Source: Cerioporus squamosus
Lineage: Eukaryota; Basidiomycota; Agaricomycetes; Polyporales; Polyporaceae
DNA length: 64,000 bases
Direction: 5' to 3'
Assembly: GCA_022592435.1 (NCBI GenBank)
Contig: JABYQS010000183.1
Location: 1 to 64,000, forward strand
Below the pieces are notes generated by a model. The model did not search any database, was not told the origin of the DNA, and saw only the letters and a program-made list of their open reading frames with translations. The position numbers were made by a program, and so were the translations under genes. The number at the start of each line of letters is the position of its first letter. The stretch's first letter is position 1. Positions 34,588 through 47,294 of this stretch are shown here, piece after piece.

Positions 34588-34909
34588 GTACAGTGGTCTG
34601 GGAGCTCGTCTCCGCCATTCTGACAATAGCAACAGCAGAAACACTCGCAAACAGCCCCAATGCTCTCCCGGTGCATCCGCTCGCCGAGACTCCCCAAGAT
34701 CTCACCGCAATTTCGAGCATCCCGAGAGAATACATAACCGAGCGCCCAATTAGGCGACCTGTACGCGAGCTGTTGCGAGTCGTGAAACGCATCCCAAAGC
34801 ATCGAATTGCGAGTCCGTCGTACCTCGGGACCCGCTAGCTTGCAGCCCCGCCCCACTGACTTCCGCTGTCACTCGCTGGTTGGTTCGCACCTCGGGCTTG
34901 GCCCTCCGA
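34588..34909 (+). repeat. 322-bp island conserved in all three units (unit 1 copy)
   Basis: About five substitutions and no indel against the unit 3 copy, although flanks of the unit 3 copy are strongly diverged. Plus frame reads WELVSAILTIATAETLANSP, then LPVHPLAETPQDL to SYLGTR and a stop; a minus frame is open too. Coding status undecided. Confidence 0.7.
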
Positions 34910-34978
34910 CTCCCCAGTTCCGTGGGCTTGTTATGCTTTGAGTGAGAGTTTGTCCATGTTTTGCGCAATCTCCGTACG

Positions 34979-34987
34979 TATATATAT
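34979..34987 (+). promoter_or_regulatory. TATA-like TATATATAT, conserved in all units (unit 1)
   Basis: Followed by a C/T-rich tract and, about 135 bp on, ATGCCGCTCTCG with a GTAAGT donor after 22 codons. The same TATA stands at 47686-47694 and 60614-60622. In unit 3 the ATG is ACG. It suggests a transcription start for a spliced RNA. Confidence 0.4.
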
Positions 34988-35462
34988 CCTACAGTTTCTC
35001 ACTGCTTCTCCACTCACCCTTCCTCCCTCTGACTAGTGTCCTGCTCTTGTTCTCCCTGCCCGGTTCTTCTCTTCTGCCTTGTCGTCGCACCACTCTTTGA
35101 GCTCCCGGCATCTACTGTTGCACATGCCGCTCTCGCTTTCTTCGACACCGTGGCTCTCATCGGTCTCGAAGTCTTGTCTTGATGTGCTGTAAGTCTTCCG
35201 CTTATGTGCCCGGTCCACGCGCTGACACTTTGGATACTGCAGACGTCGCTTGATCGCCAGCAACTCATGCAGTTGTTGCTCACGCTCTCTTGTGTTACAC
35301 ACTAGTAAGTCTGCGCAGTCATATTGGACGTTCAACATGTTATACTGATGACTACTCTACTCTGCATATGCGAGGTAAGTATACAATGCGACCGCGGAGA
35401 TGATAGATCGCGCGACTCGGATCGCCCCTCTGCGTCCATTGCCCGAGCATCTCAGGTTGCTC

Positions 35463-35965
35463 TAGGAGGTGCTCACCCTCCAGTGTGCCACGACTCTGCA
35501 GACTTGCATAGCCAAGTCTGGGAAGTGCCTCAACTCCCTACTGTGTACCTGCAGTCCCTGATGTCTTCCCGACAGTTCCCTCAGCCTGTATCCACCGTGA
35601 TTCTCAACGTCCGAGTCGGTCTCGGAGTCGTGTCACTGTGCTGATGACGCACTGTGAGTCTTTCGCATATGTGCTCGGTCCACCTGCTGACACTTTGAAC
35701 CCCGGAGATATCGTCTAATTGCTGGTTGCACATTCAGCCATACGACTCGGAGTCGCCCCGCCGCATCCGCCATTCCCTACGGATAGATCGAGGCACGTCA
35801 GGCCATCTCAATGTCGATATGGAAGATGCTCACCCTCCAGCGTGCAGCGACTCTGCAGACTCACATAGCCAAGCCCGGGAAGTTCCTCAGGTACGCCACC
35901 GACTCCCCGCTGCATAGCCGCAATCCCCAGTGATGTCTTCCCGACAGTCCCCTCAGCCCGTATCT
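35463..35965 (+). repeat. Internal direct duplication inside the unit (unit 1)
   Basis: The stretch 'gctcaccctccagtgtgcc..' to 'cccgacagttccctcagcc' (about 35463-35600) recurs about 360 bp on (about 35826-35965) with substitutions. Both encode a similar peptide run, AHPPxCxDSADxHSQxxEVP. Units 2 and 3 carry the same arrangement at least in part. Confidence 0.6.
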
Positions 35966-36010
35966 GCCGGCTCAAAGGCTAGCAGCAACGCCGTGCCGTC
36001 GGACACAGTC

Positions 36011-38080
36011 CACGCTGTTGCAAAAGTGAGTTGTGGCGCTGTCTCCGGCGATCCGAACGGGCACTCATGTTTGACGACTGCGCAGGTTCCCGGGGAGTCG
36101 CTCAGGTAAAGCGTGTCGAAAACGAGTCTGCTACTGCCCGGCTCGCGCATCCGGCAGGCCGTACGAGAGGTACGCGTCAGATGCGCTACATCTTGGCGCG
36201 ATGTCCGTCGGTCTGAACTCTGCCAGGGACGTTGTTGCCGTCGCTTGACCATTGGTGCAACACTCAACATGTCAGGCTGTCGCTAAGAACACCGTGATCT
36301 CGTCCGCACGTCCCGTCAGGCGCACGGTGCGTCATAGTTTGTTGCATTGCAAGAGAATTACTCACCTTACCTTACCTAACCTTGCCTCTATCCCGTGTTC
36401 GCTAGCGATCTACTCGAGTCTGCGACCGTTGCCGAGGTACGCTACTGAGGCGGCCGACTGCGCTCCGTGTCGACCGGTCAGCGATACAGGTATGCCGTCC
36501 GTGCTACTCATACGCGATCACTTCATTCTTGAGTGTGTGCTCGCCGAGAGCCGGAAGGCGGGAGAATCGGAGGACTTGCGTGGGACGCGGCACCCAGAGA
36601 AAGGGCGGACACGATAGTCAACGCAGAGCGCTCCTAGCTGTTGCGGCAGGTTTGACTCGGCGGCAGCCTATCGTAGTCCATCTGGTGAGCGAGCGCACAC
36701 TACCTGTGCGCGTTTGAGCTGACGAGTCGGATCTTGCAGGTGCGCAGCTGGAAGACAGTGGCCGGCGGCGAGCGCGCCTACTTTATGTACGCGTAAGACG
36801 ACGCGGTGCTGCAACTCGGACGAGTCGTCGAAGGCTGCAATCGACACGAGTCAGCAGCCCGCGTCCGGATACACGCCAAGACACACGGAGCTCTCGCCGC
36901 GTGACAGACGAGTGACGGGACGTACCATGCCTGTAGCGACTACGGCAGCTTGGTACGTCCTCTTCTTTACACGTATCCACGCTGCGAGAAAGGAGGACGT
37001 GCTTACCTTGATGTAACAGAGTCCCGCTGCCCACAGCTTGCGGACATGGCCTCGGCGGGTTGTACGCATGGCGTGCACCCGGACCGTTTGGACTCTGCGC
37101 CGGTGCAGACGAGGCAATGTTGCGCCAACCGTGCACTTGGGAGTCGAGGACCCGGAGTCCGGAGTTCTGGCTCTGCGGCGATGTCTGTACGGTACGTGAC
37201 TCCAGCCGACGGACGTGCGCGCGCAGAAGCTCACCTGAGACTGAGTAGTGCCCGCCCGGTATCGACAACGGGGATGCACGCGACGTCCCCGCGCTCTGCT
37301 CGAAGGTCCAACACTGGTGGTATGTAGTCGGTGTTTGGGTCGTCCGTGGTGCGACCATACTGACTTGTGCTTGTCTCAGGAATCTAGTCGGCGGCTAAGA
37401 GCCGGTGTGTTCGCTGTCGTGCCGTCCGTGGCTGCCTGTGTGGGAGTGGAAGTGGACGTGGACGCGGATGTGGACGTCCACGAGATGAGCGCAGCTACGT
37501 TGTTCGCTCTCGAAGAGAGTATTGAGAGTCGGCTACAGGGGCGAGAGCTACGTGGGAGGGGGATGGTTGGAAGGACGGATCAGCGAGTACAAAGTAAGTC
37601 AGCCTGCCGTGCCCGGAGGAGAGGTGCTAACTGTGGACTGTCCAGGTCTTGCGATCTGCTCGTGGTGCGCTAAGGCGCAGCAAGATGACTGGTAAGTTCT
37701 GCTCTGTCCAATGCGGATGCGTGCAAGGCCAGGGCCGGCTGTGTGCTGAGATCGAGACGCGCGGGGACCGCCTGCGAGATGGTTGTCCACGAGTGCTCGT
37801 TCGCGTAGGGTCCTGTCGTCATCCCGGGTCCAAAGCAATTAATGAGGCTTGGCCGGGAGCTCGAGTATCATAGCCCGCCGGCTCCGAGGCTAGCATACGT
37901 CGCTGGCAACGTGAGTTGTGGTGCTGTCTGCGGCGATCTGGACGGCACTCACCTCTTACGACTGCGCAGGCTCCCGAGGAGTCGCTCACATCCGATGCTC
38001 CGAGACCCGGAGCAAGTCTGCTACCGACCTGACAGTGGCCCGACTCATGCGCGTCCGGCGGGAAGAGGTACGCGTCGAGT
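36011..38080 (+). repeat. Pair of related 170-bp segments about 1.9 kb apart (unit 1)
   Basis: About 36011-36180 and 37910-38080 share 'gtgagttgtggygctgtct', 'ggcactca', 'gactgcgcagg', 'cgaggagtcgctca' and 'gaggtacgcgtc' in the same order. They bracket the part absent from unit 3. Confidence 0.6.
37248..37873 (+). pseudogene. Possible decayed gene with a split Cys4 motif (unit 1)
   Basis: Two exon-like segments, 37380-37593 and 37646 onward, join across a good 52-nt intron (GTAAGT, branch TGCTAAC, TCCAG). They read MSAATLFALEESIESRLQGR, then VQSLAICSWCAKAQQDDW and TAA. In the next frame the sequence continues KFCSVQCGC. Joined with one base of shift, the spacing would be C-x2-C-x11-C-x3-C, a common zinc-binding layout. 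The frame break is present in both unit 1 and unit 2, so it predates their separation. I cannot name the family and could not recover a full gene. Confidence 0.35.
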
Positions 38081-40674
38081 ACACCGCATGCCGCGGCGAC
38101 CTCAATCGAGCTGCTCTGCCAGAACGCCGTCGCCGTGGCCGTCGCCTGATCGATGCGCGTCCCGGCCTCGCTACGCCGCACCCTCGTCAGCATGCCCCGC
38201 CAGGTTCCCGGTGCGTCGTAGTTCATTGCGGTGCGCGAGAGCCACTGACCTGGCTCTTGCCCTGTCTTCGCTAGCATCCGGATGGCGTACTCGACGTCTG
38301 CGGTCGTGTCCTGGCAGTGGGAGCGTTAGCGCAGTCGGACCTGGACACGACACCTGTGCCGTCGCAACAGCGCGGATGGACACATACACGCGGACCTCCT
38401 GAAGACTCCCGGGCGGGCCTCGTCGCGCCAAATGGTGCTCATCCTGCCGAGGTACGCGGGCTGTCGATGGCAGCGCACCGTACGCGTGGTGGTCGGCCAG
38501 CGATACTACAGGTAACAGGTAAGCTGTCCGTCCGTGTTGCGCGACAAGACCTGGAGCTGACCGGTGACCTCTTGCCGGCGGGTTTGCAGGATGCCGTTCC
38601 GCGCCCGAGCCAGAGAGGCGCGTCCTCGCGCTGGTACGTTGTTCGCCGCCGCGGATGGCGCTGACTTGCCCGGGCAGCGCTGCAGGTGTCGGGTGTCGAA
38701 GCGGAAGACAAACGCGTGGCTGGGACGGCGTGCTGTCGGGAGCTGACAGTGAGGGACTGTGAATCTGTAAGTACCTCGGTCCAGTGTTCCAATCGTAACG
38801 AACTCACGAGCGTCATGTGGGTTACAGGATGAAGGTCCCCGTCGGCCGTCCTCACGCTCGGGGCACAACCCCTGGTAACTCCTGCCTGTGTCTCGCGCAC
38901 GCCGGCATGCAAGGCGTAGAGCCTTGTCTTGGTCCCGGGCATCTGGCGGACTCCTCACCGGTGACCGTGCACTAGGATCCAGATCGAGGCTTGCGGAGGC
39001 CCTGCAGGCCCGCCGTACCGAGTGCGAAGTGGAGGCTCGAGAGTCGTGCGTAGGCGATATAACCCGATGCGCGTGCGTACTCCTCGTACACTCGATCGCG
39101 GACGCGGACGCGTGACGGCTCGGGTCCAGAGCTCCCGGGGTGCGGGGGCTTCCGGCAGGCGGAGAGCAAGTGCTCTGAGGTACGGAGGCTCGATCCACGC
39201 GCTCCCCGCGCCCGCCCGCTCTGTACGGCCTCTGCGACGGTCCCGGGCGGGGAGCGCGACACTCCCGAGGCCGACGCCCGGCGAGCTGGTAGCGCATACG
39301 ATGAGGTCAGTGAGCGCGTCGCTGTCTGGGTCACGGATGTACTGACTGATGAGGATCCTGAACGCAGGTGTCCAGCGCGAGATCGCCCGGTGCCCGGCAC
39401 TGCGACTGTGTCGGATGTGCGGCTTGTGAGCCTCCGCGGCGGTGTGCGAGTGGTCTGTGCATGTAGCTGCGGGTTCCGGACGCAAGGCTGCGTAGATCGG
39501 CGAGGGCGTGGTGAGCTGCTCACTCGGGCGGCGATGTGTGTGGGTGTGGGGCACATACCAGATTGACACGGACCTAGCATACAGACAGAGAATCGGAGAA
39601 GCGGGCATGACGAGAGGGCTCGCGCTATCCCCAGCGCACGTACGTGCCTGAGACAGCGATGGGACCGACGCTGAGCGCAGTACTCGCGTTATGCATGGAG
39701 GTCCAGAGCCTGAAGGGAGCCGGGGTGATGCTCCTGCGATCCAAATCCGCGGTTTTGTGCACGCGTTCCCAAGGCTGTCGGACGTTCTGCGCATGCGTCG
39801 GTGTGACTGTGTGTCGGCTGTATGCTACTCGAGCGCGTGTGTAGCCGCGTGCGGTGGTGAATAACCACAGCACAATCCCTGTACGCGTTAGCCATCCTGC
39901 TTGATAGGACCCTCTGCCCGCAGGAACGCAGCGCGAGTCTGAGCCGGCAGTCGCTCGCCCGGGGTCGTCCACGAAGTCGATTGTTGCGTCGGTAGTCCAG
40001 TAGCCCTGCACACGAAGTCAATACGCCGTGTGGCATGCATTGGCGATAGCGCACGCGGACATGCGGGCGCGAGGACGTTATCCGTGCGTGCACGGGACAC
40101 GCTCGCAGGCTGCTGTGAGGGCAGACAAACAGGGTGGGCAGAGTACGCCGTCCGGAGCAGCTGCTCGTCTCGGGCGGGCGAGAGGCGTTCGACTGTGGTC
40201 AGAGCTTGCGTGCACCCATGCGGACAATCGGTCCGCGCACTTCAGGCCGTGCTCGACGCGGGGATCGGGCGGAGAGACCGGATTGGCGATGAGGACAGCA
40301 GTCGAGGAGCGGCCGAAGCGCTGGCATGTCCGGACACGGCTGCAGCGACGACGGCGCACTCGACGCCGCAGAGACGGGGGACGACCGCTGCCCAGCCAGC
40401 GACTGGCAGCAGCGACGGACGAGAGCGCAACAAAACGCGCGCGGGCGGGCGGGGGTTGGCGACGGGCACAGCATGCGCGCCGTGGGAACCGCCGCAGGCC
40501 AAGGACAACGACCGTCGCCACTCCACCTTCTCCTCCCGTCTCCGTTCTGCCCGCTGCCCGCCTTCTCGCCTGCACGTCCCCCACGAACCCCGCGCTCGCT
40601 CGTCTCTGGCTGGCTGGTCTACCCGACGCGACACCCCTCTTCCACTCCCGACGGTTCAACTTGACGCGTTCGCG

Positions 40675-43600
40675 ATGGCATCCCCGTACCCGGCGTACTC
40701 TCCCCGCTCTCCGTCCTCGAACATACCCTACGCGAGCGTCGGCGTGGCCCCCACATACCCCTATCCCCCGCACGGCCGCTACGACGGCAGCGCCGCCTCG
40801 CTCGACAGCGACTCCTCCACCGAACACGAGCGCGACAAGGGCGGCGGCGGCGGCGGCGGGATTGCGAAGGAAGGCATACGGGGCGCCGCGGTGGACGTGC
40901 GCGCAGTGAACAGGACCCCGAGTCCGACGCCCAGCGAGGCGAAGGAGCTCTCGAAGAACAGCGTGTTCGACTGGGAGGCCATGCTCAAGTGGAGGTACTG
41001 GATACGCAGGGACTGGCTCTGTGCGTGCCCGCGCATGTTCTCTCGTTCGATGGCTACTGACGGAGACGCGATCGTGCAGGGTACTACGTCGCCTTCATCG
41101 TCTGCTTGGTCGGCGTCATCCTCTTCACCGTGTACCACTCCCAGATCGTCAACTGGCTCAAGCCCGCCGCGACCTGGATGCACGAGTAAGTCATCCTCCC
41201 ATCCCGCATCACTATATGCGCTCGTCTCTTCATCTCTCGCGCTCCCGGTGTGAGTTAGTCCTTCCGCTGCGGCCGCCCCCGGGTTATGCAGTGCAGACTC
41301 GACGCTTCCCTTCCCTCAGCGGAGTCCAGCGTCCGCACTTCGTGACGAACCAGGAGCAAGACTTCCTACTCGGCGAGCGAGGGAATAAGCCCCCGAGCCG
41401 GTAGTCGAGCTCGCTGGTCGTCGTCCCCTACCCTAGACCCGCGGTATGACGTCGCAATGCGAGACTTTGCCTCTCGCGTGCGAGACACCCAGATGTTGAT
41501 GCAAGACATCATAGTGCCTCGCACCCTGTGGCGTGATCTCTGTGAGGTGTTCAGCCTTCGTGGTGTGTGATCCCGGTGTGGTGCGCCCATGATCTCGATG
41601 CGCGTGTGCCAACATATCGGGTGCGCACCGCGGACTGCCGCACTACGCCGCTGCGTGGCTGCTCGACGTATGGCAGAGAAGTGAGGTACGATAGCATTCC
41701 CTGGGCCTCCCGACTCTGAGCACGTCCGGCGCGCTCGACCGGGAGCACTTCATCTAGGCGTTTCGACTCGAGATAGCACAGGCGGGAATGATTGAGGCAG
41801 GCGATACTTGATGGGGACCACGGAATGCTCGACGTTCTCGGCGTGCACTTGGTTGACGAGTGCGATGGCGGGGCCACGATGTCGACCATGTGTATGAGAG
41901 CGGCCGCACATGTGGCGGCTTCCAACTCTGCCTTCTGCTATGCGTCAGTAGTTTCGTCGCTTGTGATCCATGCGCCCAGGTAGCGGGAGGATGGCTCCTC
42001 CACGGTCCCGGATCGAGGTGTTGACGTTGATCGCTATCGCTATTGCTTCTTGCGCCCACCGAGCGCGTACTTGATGCTGATTATATGCTCCGTTTACAGT
42101 CTCCCTTACGGCTGGACAATACCGATAGCAGTGCTGTTCGTGATCTCCTTCCCTCCGGTGAGTCGTTATCCATAACGGACGCGCTTATGCTGACGACCCG
42201 CGCAGCTCTTTGGCCACGAGATCGTCGCGATCCTGTGCGGTCTCGTGTGGGGCCTTGGACCCGGCTTCGGGATTGTCGCCGCGGGCACGTTCCTCGGCGA
42301 GCTGGGCAACTTCTAGTGAGTGCTTCGACTCGTGCACACGCGCATGTCTGACGTGCTGCAGCGCGTTCAAGTACTGCTGTTCCGTGCGCGGCGAGAAGCT
42401 CGAGCGGACGAAGCTCTCGTACGCGTGCCTGGCGCAGGTCGTGCGCGACGGCGGGTTCAAGATCGCACTCATCGCGCGGCTGAGCGCCATCCCCGGCCAC
42501 TGTGCGTCCTCCTTCCTCCCGCGTTTCTCGCAGCTAACCCGCACGCACAGTCACGACGGCGGTCTTCTCGACGTGCGGCATGGGCGTGATCACGTTCTCG
42601 ATCGCGGCGATCCTGTCGCTGCCAAAGCAGTTCATCACGGTGTACCTCGGTGTTGCGCTGGAGCAGAGCGAGGACGGGACGTCGAGCACGTCGGACACAA
42701 TCATCAAGGACGTCGTGCTGGGCGTGACGACGCTGATCACCATCGGCGCGATGTGGTACATCTACCACCAGATGAACAAGGTGAAGCCGCAGGTGATCTA
42801 TGCCCGGCGCAAGGCGCGGTATGTCTTCCCTTCATTGTCGCCCAGTTCTTCACTGACCTTTACGTACAGGCAAGCGAAGATGAACATGGCTTCCACGCCG
42901 GGCTTGCCGTATGGCAACCCAGCGGTCATGGAGTCGACGGCTTCCGTCGCGTTCAACCCCGCTGCGTCCGGCACCGACATCCCGCTCGCGAAGTATGGCC
43001 AGCCGAGCCACCCCATGTACGCGCCGCAACCCCTTCGTGCAGAGCAGGCGATGAGCGAACGCCCATACAACGGTGTCGCCCTTCCGCCAGGCGCAGGCTA
43101 TGCGTACCCCTCTCCTCCATCCCAGCTCCCCATGCAGCGCGTCGCATCTCCGCCGCGCGACCCATTCGCCGACGCTCACCGCGTTCCGCATCCTCAGGCC
43201 GGTCCACAGGGCATGTCGTACCAGCGGCAGGCGCCACCACGAGGCTATGGCTCACCGCCGCCCGAGACGTTCACCGTGCAGGCTGGGGAGGCGCCGCGGT
43301 ACCGGACGAAGATCCACACAGCCGCGCGGCAGCAGTCCGAGCACGCACAGATGCAGCACTACCCAAGCACCCCTCCTCATTCTGCACTACCGCAACCCCA
43401 GCAGCCGCCACCACCGCCTCTGCCGAGCATGGCGCCCGGGTCGCCGCCGACGCATACGAACCCGTTCTCAGACCCGATGCCGAATCCGTATGAGGCTACG
43501 TATGGACACGGGCATGAGGCAGAGGCGAGCGACGCGACGTTCTACACGGCGGCGGCGGCGGAGGACTCGAGTTGCGAGAGCGACGGGGACCCGAGTGTAG

Positions 43601-43704
43601 ACAGACTCGTGTACATAGACAGAAATATATTTCGTGTGTCCGTACTTGCTGTGTGCACGCAGAGAATGCCCGTAGAACGGGAGCTACACTGGACGCGGGC
43701 CTGA
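40675..43704 (+). CDS. TVP38/TMEM64-type VTT-domain membrane protein, copy 2
   Basis: Exons 40675-41020, 41080-41185, 42100-42157, 42206-42315, 42362-42501, 42551-42818 and 42870-43704, about 620 residues. The N-terminal 115 residues are cytosolic-type, Ser/Pro-rich with a Gly run. A first helix, YYVAFIVCLVGVILFTVYH, lies near 117-135. The VTT (SNARE-associated/DedA-like) domain covers about 152-320: WTIPIAVLFVISFPPLFGHE, GLVWGLGPGFGIVAAGTFLG, GFKIALIARLSAIPGHFTTA and SLPKQFITVYLGVALEQSED, then helix VLGVTTLITIGAMWYIYHQM. The tail (345-620) is Pro/Gln/Tyr-rich and disordered. Yeast Tvp38 is a late-Golgi/vesicle membrane protein, and VTT proteins such as TMEM41B act as lipid scramblases; Golgi residence here is inferred from family. 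The gene is open in all exons; length is above the yeast protein because of the tails. Confidence 0.9.
41186..42099 (+). other. Long intron 2 of TVP38 copy 2 (914 nt)
   Basis: Donor GTAAGT, acceptor TTTACAG, no missing exon. Near identical to the intron of copy 3 and unlike the body of the copy 1 intron. No coding frame recognised. Confidence 0.7.
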
Positions 43705-46700
43705 CGGAGGCCGGCTGCGTGTGCGTACTGGTAGACTGGCGGAGAGTGCGGCGGAGCGGCTGGCAAGTGTTAAGCGGGGCCAGAACGGGGTGTTGCGTAG
43801 ATGGAGATGTGTGTACGGGGAGATATATACAGTCCGCTATGTTTTTGCGTGCACAGGAGAGTCGGAGATGAGGATAGAGTAGGCAGCGGCTGGGGCGCGG
43901 CGAGTGACTGGCGAGTGACAAGCGGGGCGAGATCTCCCAGATCGATCGTTTGCCTCAGGACGCTATGGGCACTGTGTAGCACGCCGGGACGTGCTCCCTT
44001 CATTGTATGCTTCCTCTGAGGTGCATTGGTCGAGAGGATGGATTGCAGGGTCTTGAGGACTTAGAGGACCTGAGAGAGGGGAGACCCGGCTTACCTTTTT
44101 CTCATTGCTGGTCTGCTACGCTCTCTCTGTCTGCGGTGATTACTGCGCCCGCCGGATAACGCGGTTTGGGTGGTTAAGTCGTTGAAATAAGTAGTTTGAG
44201 TTAAAACGCGAGTACGAGTTCTCGTATATACAGTGGCATTGAAGGAGGGAACAGAAGACATTCACAGCAACCAGTACATGTACAAGAGATTGAGAGAAGA
44301 CGAGGACAGTGTGCATGATACAAACCAAGACCAATACAGCGGTCGGGAGCCATTCCGAGCCTCGGGCGTCTAGTATGCTGCACTTGCCGAGTCTCGCGCG
44401 CGCCGTCTAACTCTTCCACTACCACCTCCACCACGCACTCACGCTTGCTTGCTCTGGCCTCGTTCTTCCTTTGCTCCGAGACTCTGGCTCTGAAAGTGCT
44501 TGCTTCCTGCGAACCCGGCCTCTGGAACCTTGACAACTCGACCTCGAATGAGCGAACTGGACACCAGCAGCGGACGCGACGTACTTAGCCCGGGAGAAGA
44601 ACACGCTGACGACACCATGCGTACATGCAGGGGACTCTGAGCGATACAAAGGTGAGTTCTCCGTGTGCACTTAGGCGAATAGGTACGTACCGGGTGCAAC
44701 TGGCACAAGTGTCGTAGCCATGTGCCCGCGTGCTGGCATCTACCCAGCATAACCCGGCTGCGGGGATCGTCAGACCAGCTCAGCAAGCACTCCGGAGCGA
44801 GATACGCACATAGGTAAGTCTTTGAGTGCTCGACTCGTTGCGTGAGGTCTGGGGCGGACTCGGAAGAAGTCGCTGGGAGCTGAAACTCGGTCAGATTCTC
44901 AGGTGACTCCGAAGCTGACTTCAGGACGTACCTAGACTCGTCTCCCGGCCCTTCCTGGCTTCTCTCAACCCAGTAGCACTTGGAGAGGACTCAGAACAAC
45001 CAGGATCGCATGTGGCTGGCTCTGGCCTCTTCACAGGCACGCAGCGCATCGCCCAGCTGGTGAACTGCAGGAGCTCCGACCACTGTTGCAGAGCACGGCC
45101 CTGTAGGACGAAGGTACGCCGTCCTCACGGACCGCGACGGCCTCCCAGCCCCGGGAGCGCGTCAGGACAACCAGCACTCGAATGCAAACACGGACGACTC
45201 ACCGAATTCGCGAATAAGGACGCGCTGCGCGCGTCCTCTCCCCTCCAGCGATCTAGGCAGCGCGCTCGAGCGAACACTGAACACCAAGGTAGTGCGGCTC
45301 TGGGAGACGACCCGGGCGGCGGGAGCGTTAGTGGGTAGCCCGGGAGCTCGACATCAGTCCAGAGGATCTCGCCCGGGAGCGCTGACGATGCAGCCGCAAC
45401 TGGTCGGGAGCGGCACGTCTGATCTTCGACTGACACCTGGGAGCGCTAGGTAAGTCGTGTGGGTGCGGCGGGCGGCGGGCGGCGGGGAGGTACAGAATGG
45501 CTCACCTCGGGTGTATACATGTCCGAGAGTGGAGTTGGTCGGGTTGAGACTAGAGGCTAACTCGCTCCTCCACAGCATTGCTGGAGCCCTCTCCTGGAGA
45601 CAAGCGGCCCTCGGTGTTGCTTAGGACACCCTTCAGTGCGATGGTAAGCAGAGGTATGTGGATCAGCGACATAATGGAGAGTGTACCTGACGACGCAACA
45701 TGCACATTGGAAGACAGATGTTCCCGAACCTGTACGGTTGTACCTTCTAAGCAGGATCTGCGAAGCCGAGGGCTAACGGCATACCGGCACGCCGTGCACT
45801 GCTCGGGAAGGTGTGAGACTGCAAAGAATCTGGAGCGCATGATGTTGAGTCGATGGCAGGCGCAACGCGGTGAGTCGCGAGGCGGAAAGTATCGAGTGAC
45901 GTGGGCAGCGGGATGCCGTGAGGAACCCAGCGACATTGTGAGTAGTGATGCGTTGGCCAAGACCGAGTGCGCTGTTGTTGATGAGGGATTGGGGTAGGAG
46001 CACCGTTATCCATAGGAGCGGCGGGAGCGTCGAGAGACTCGAGGCGGGCAAGAAGGTGGACGTCGTCTCGACGGTGGGTACATAGGCCGACAGACAGGAC
46101 AGAGAGAGAACAGTTTGCCTGTGGGGATTTGGTGGGGATGGTTGTTCGTTGCGGCGCCCGGGAGCTACTTCGTGTATCAAAGCAGAGTAATGAATGCTTT
46201 CATCGGTTGCTTTCTGAGACTGAATCCTACAACGGCAAAGCTTACTCTGTGCGTTCCGGCCGCCGACTGATGCTGTTGTGGGGGGCGACGCGGAGCGGTC
46301 TCGAATTGCGGTTAACCCCGCTAAACTGTCGGAACCAATGAACACCGCCTCCGCTTCAGCGCTGAGTGGTTTGATATGTCCTGGCACTCAGATCCTGGCA
46401 TGTCTGAATGCAGAACTCTCCCTGACAGTCATCCAGCATAGAACATCACTGGAGACGATACATCCAGCAGCAACACAGCAGGAGCTCGCACACTTAGATG
46501 CTCCTCCATTGAGCATTCCTGGTCTCGTCACCGCTTCAGTAGCCGAGCCCGTCACAGGCCTGTACACTAGGCCCGGTGAGCGCAGTCTTGGCAGCTCCCA
46601 ATATTTTCACAATTCTCCACATCTCCGTCTTCCTCCCGGCTCCGCCTTCCGGAATGCCGACTAAGTATTGTGATCAGGTCATTCTATACAGTAAGGACGG

Positions 46701-47294
46701 GCACATACAGCAGCTCAGCACGCAAATAGCTAATCATGTCACAGACATTCTGAAGCATATACTAGCTAAACAGACAGACAACAGCTTGAAGACGGATTAG
46801 ATAGGTTCGATAATCGAAAGCTGGGGACTTGAGTACTTGTGCAGTGTGCGGCGGCCAGTGTGGCAATGGGCAGCTGTAGCTCAGCCTGAGCATGGTTCTG
46901 TCTCGTACTACAGAGCCATGAGACCCAAGAGCATGGTCAGTTGTCCGGGAATGGCAGGATTCTGTCAAAGTACAGGGCGACGGAAGGTTCGGCTGCCTGG
47001 CGCTTCACCACTACGCCATCCGCAGATCTGGATCTGGGCTGCCGCCCGCACTTGTTTGCCTTCGTACATGCCGCACAATGACAAGCACGCTCACTTTGGA
47101 CACTAGTGAGCACTTTGAGAGCCATATAGCGCTAGCAAGTACCTGTACTGAACCACAGAGCCAAAGATATGATCCTCCCGCATCGCTCACCTCAAAATCA
47201 GTATTTTCAAGATTCCACCGTTCTCGAAAGCCAATCTCGGGCTTCTACTTCATGCTGACACACTCCGGCAGCACGCAAAGTACTGAGCGGGAAT

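Larger units (their letters stand above)
27316..40264 (+). repeat. Tandem unit 1 (12.9 kb)
   Basis: Homology with units 2-4 begins at about 27316 ('cggagagatcgcgatggcga'), is weak until about 27525 and then near identical through the TVP38 gene, except for intron 2. The downstream 9 kb matches unit 2 with only scattered substitutions and few small indels. Unit 1 alone has a different intron 2, a 10-nt deletion in exon 4 and a different segment around 38690-38830. Its left edge is unique DNA, so it is the left end of the array. Confidence 0.85.
30997..40264. other. Downstream segment of unit 1, no convincing gene
   Basis: Nine kilobases with no open frame that holds up. The plus strand carries many good donor and acceptor motifs spaced as in real introns, a TATA-led start near 34979 and protein-like fragments (see separate entries), but frames are broken or not kept between units. 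A decayed multi-exon gene, a spliced non-coding RNA, or both would fit. No transposase, reverse transcriptase or terminal repeats recognised. Confidence 0.5.

Noticed and set aside
35133..35330. Short gene starting ATGCCGCTCTCG after the conserved TATA
   Set aside because: The ATG is ACG in unit 3 and the continuing frame after the first intron has a stop there, so coding is not supported.
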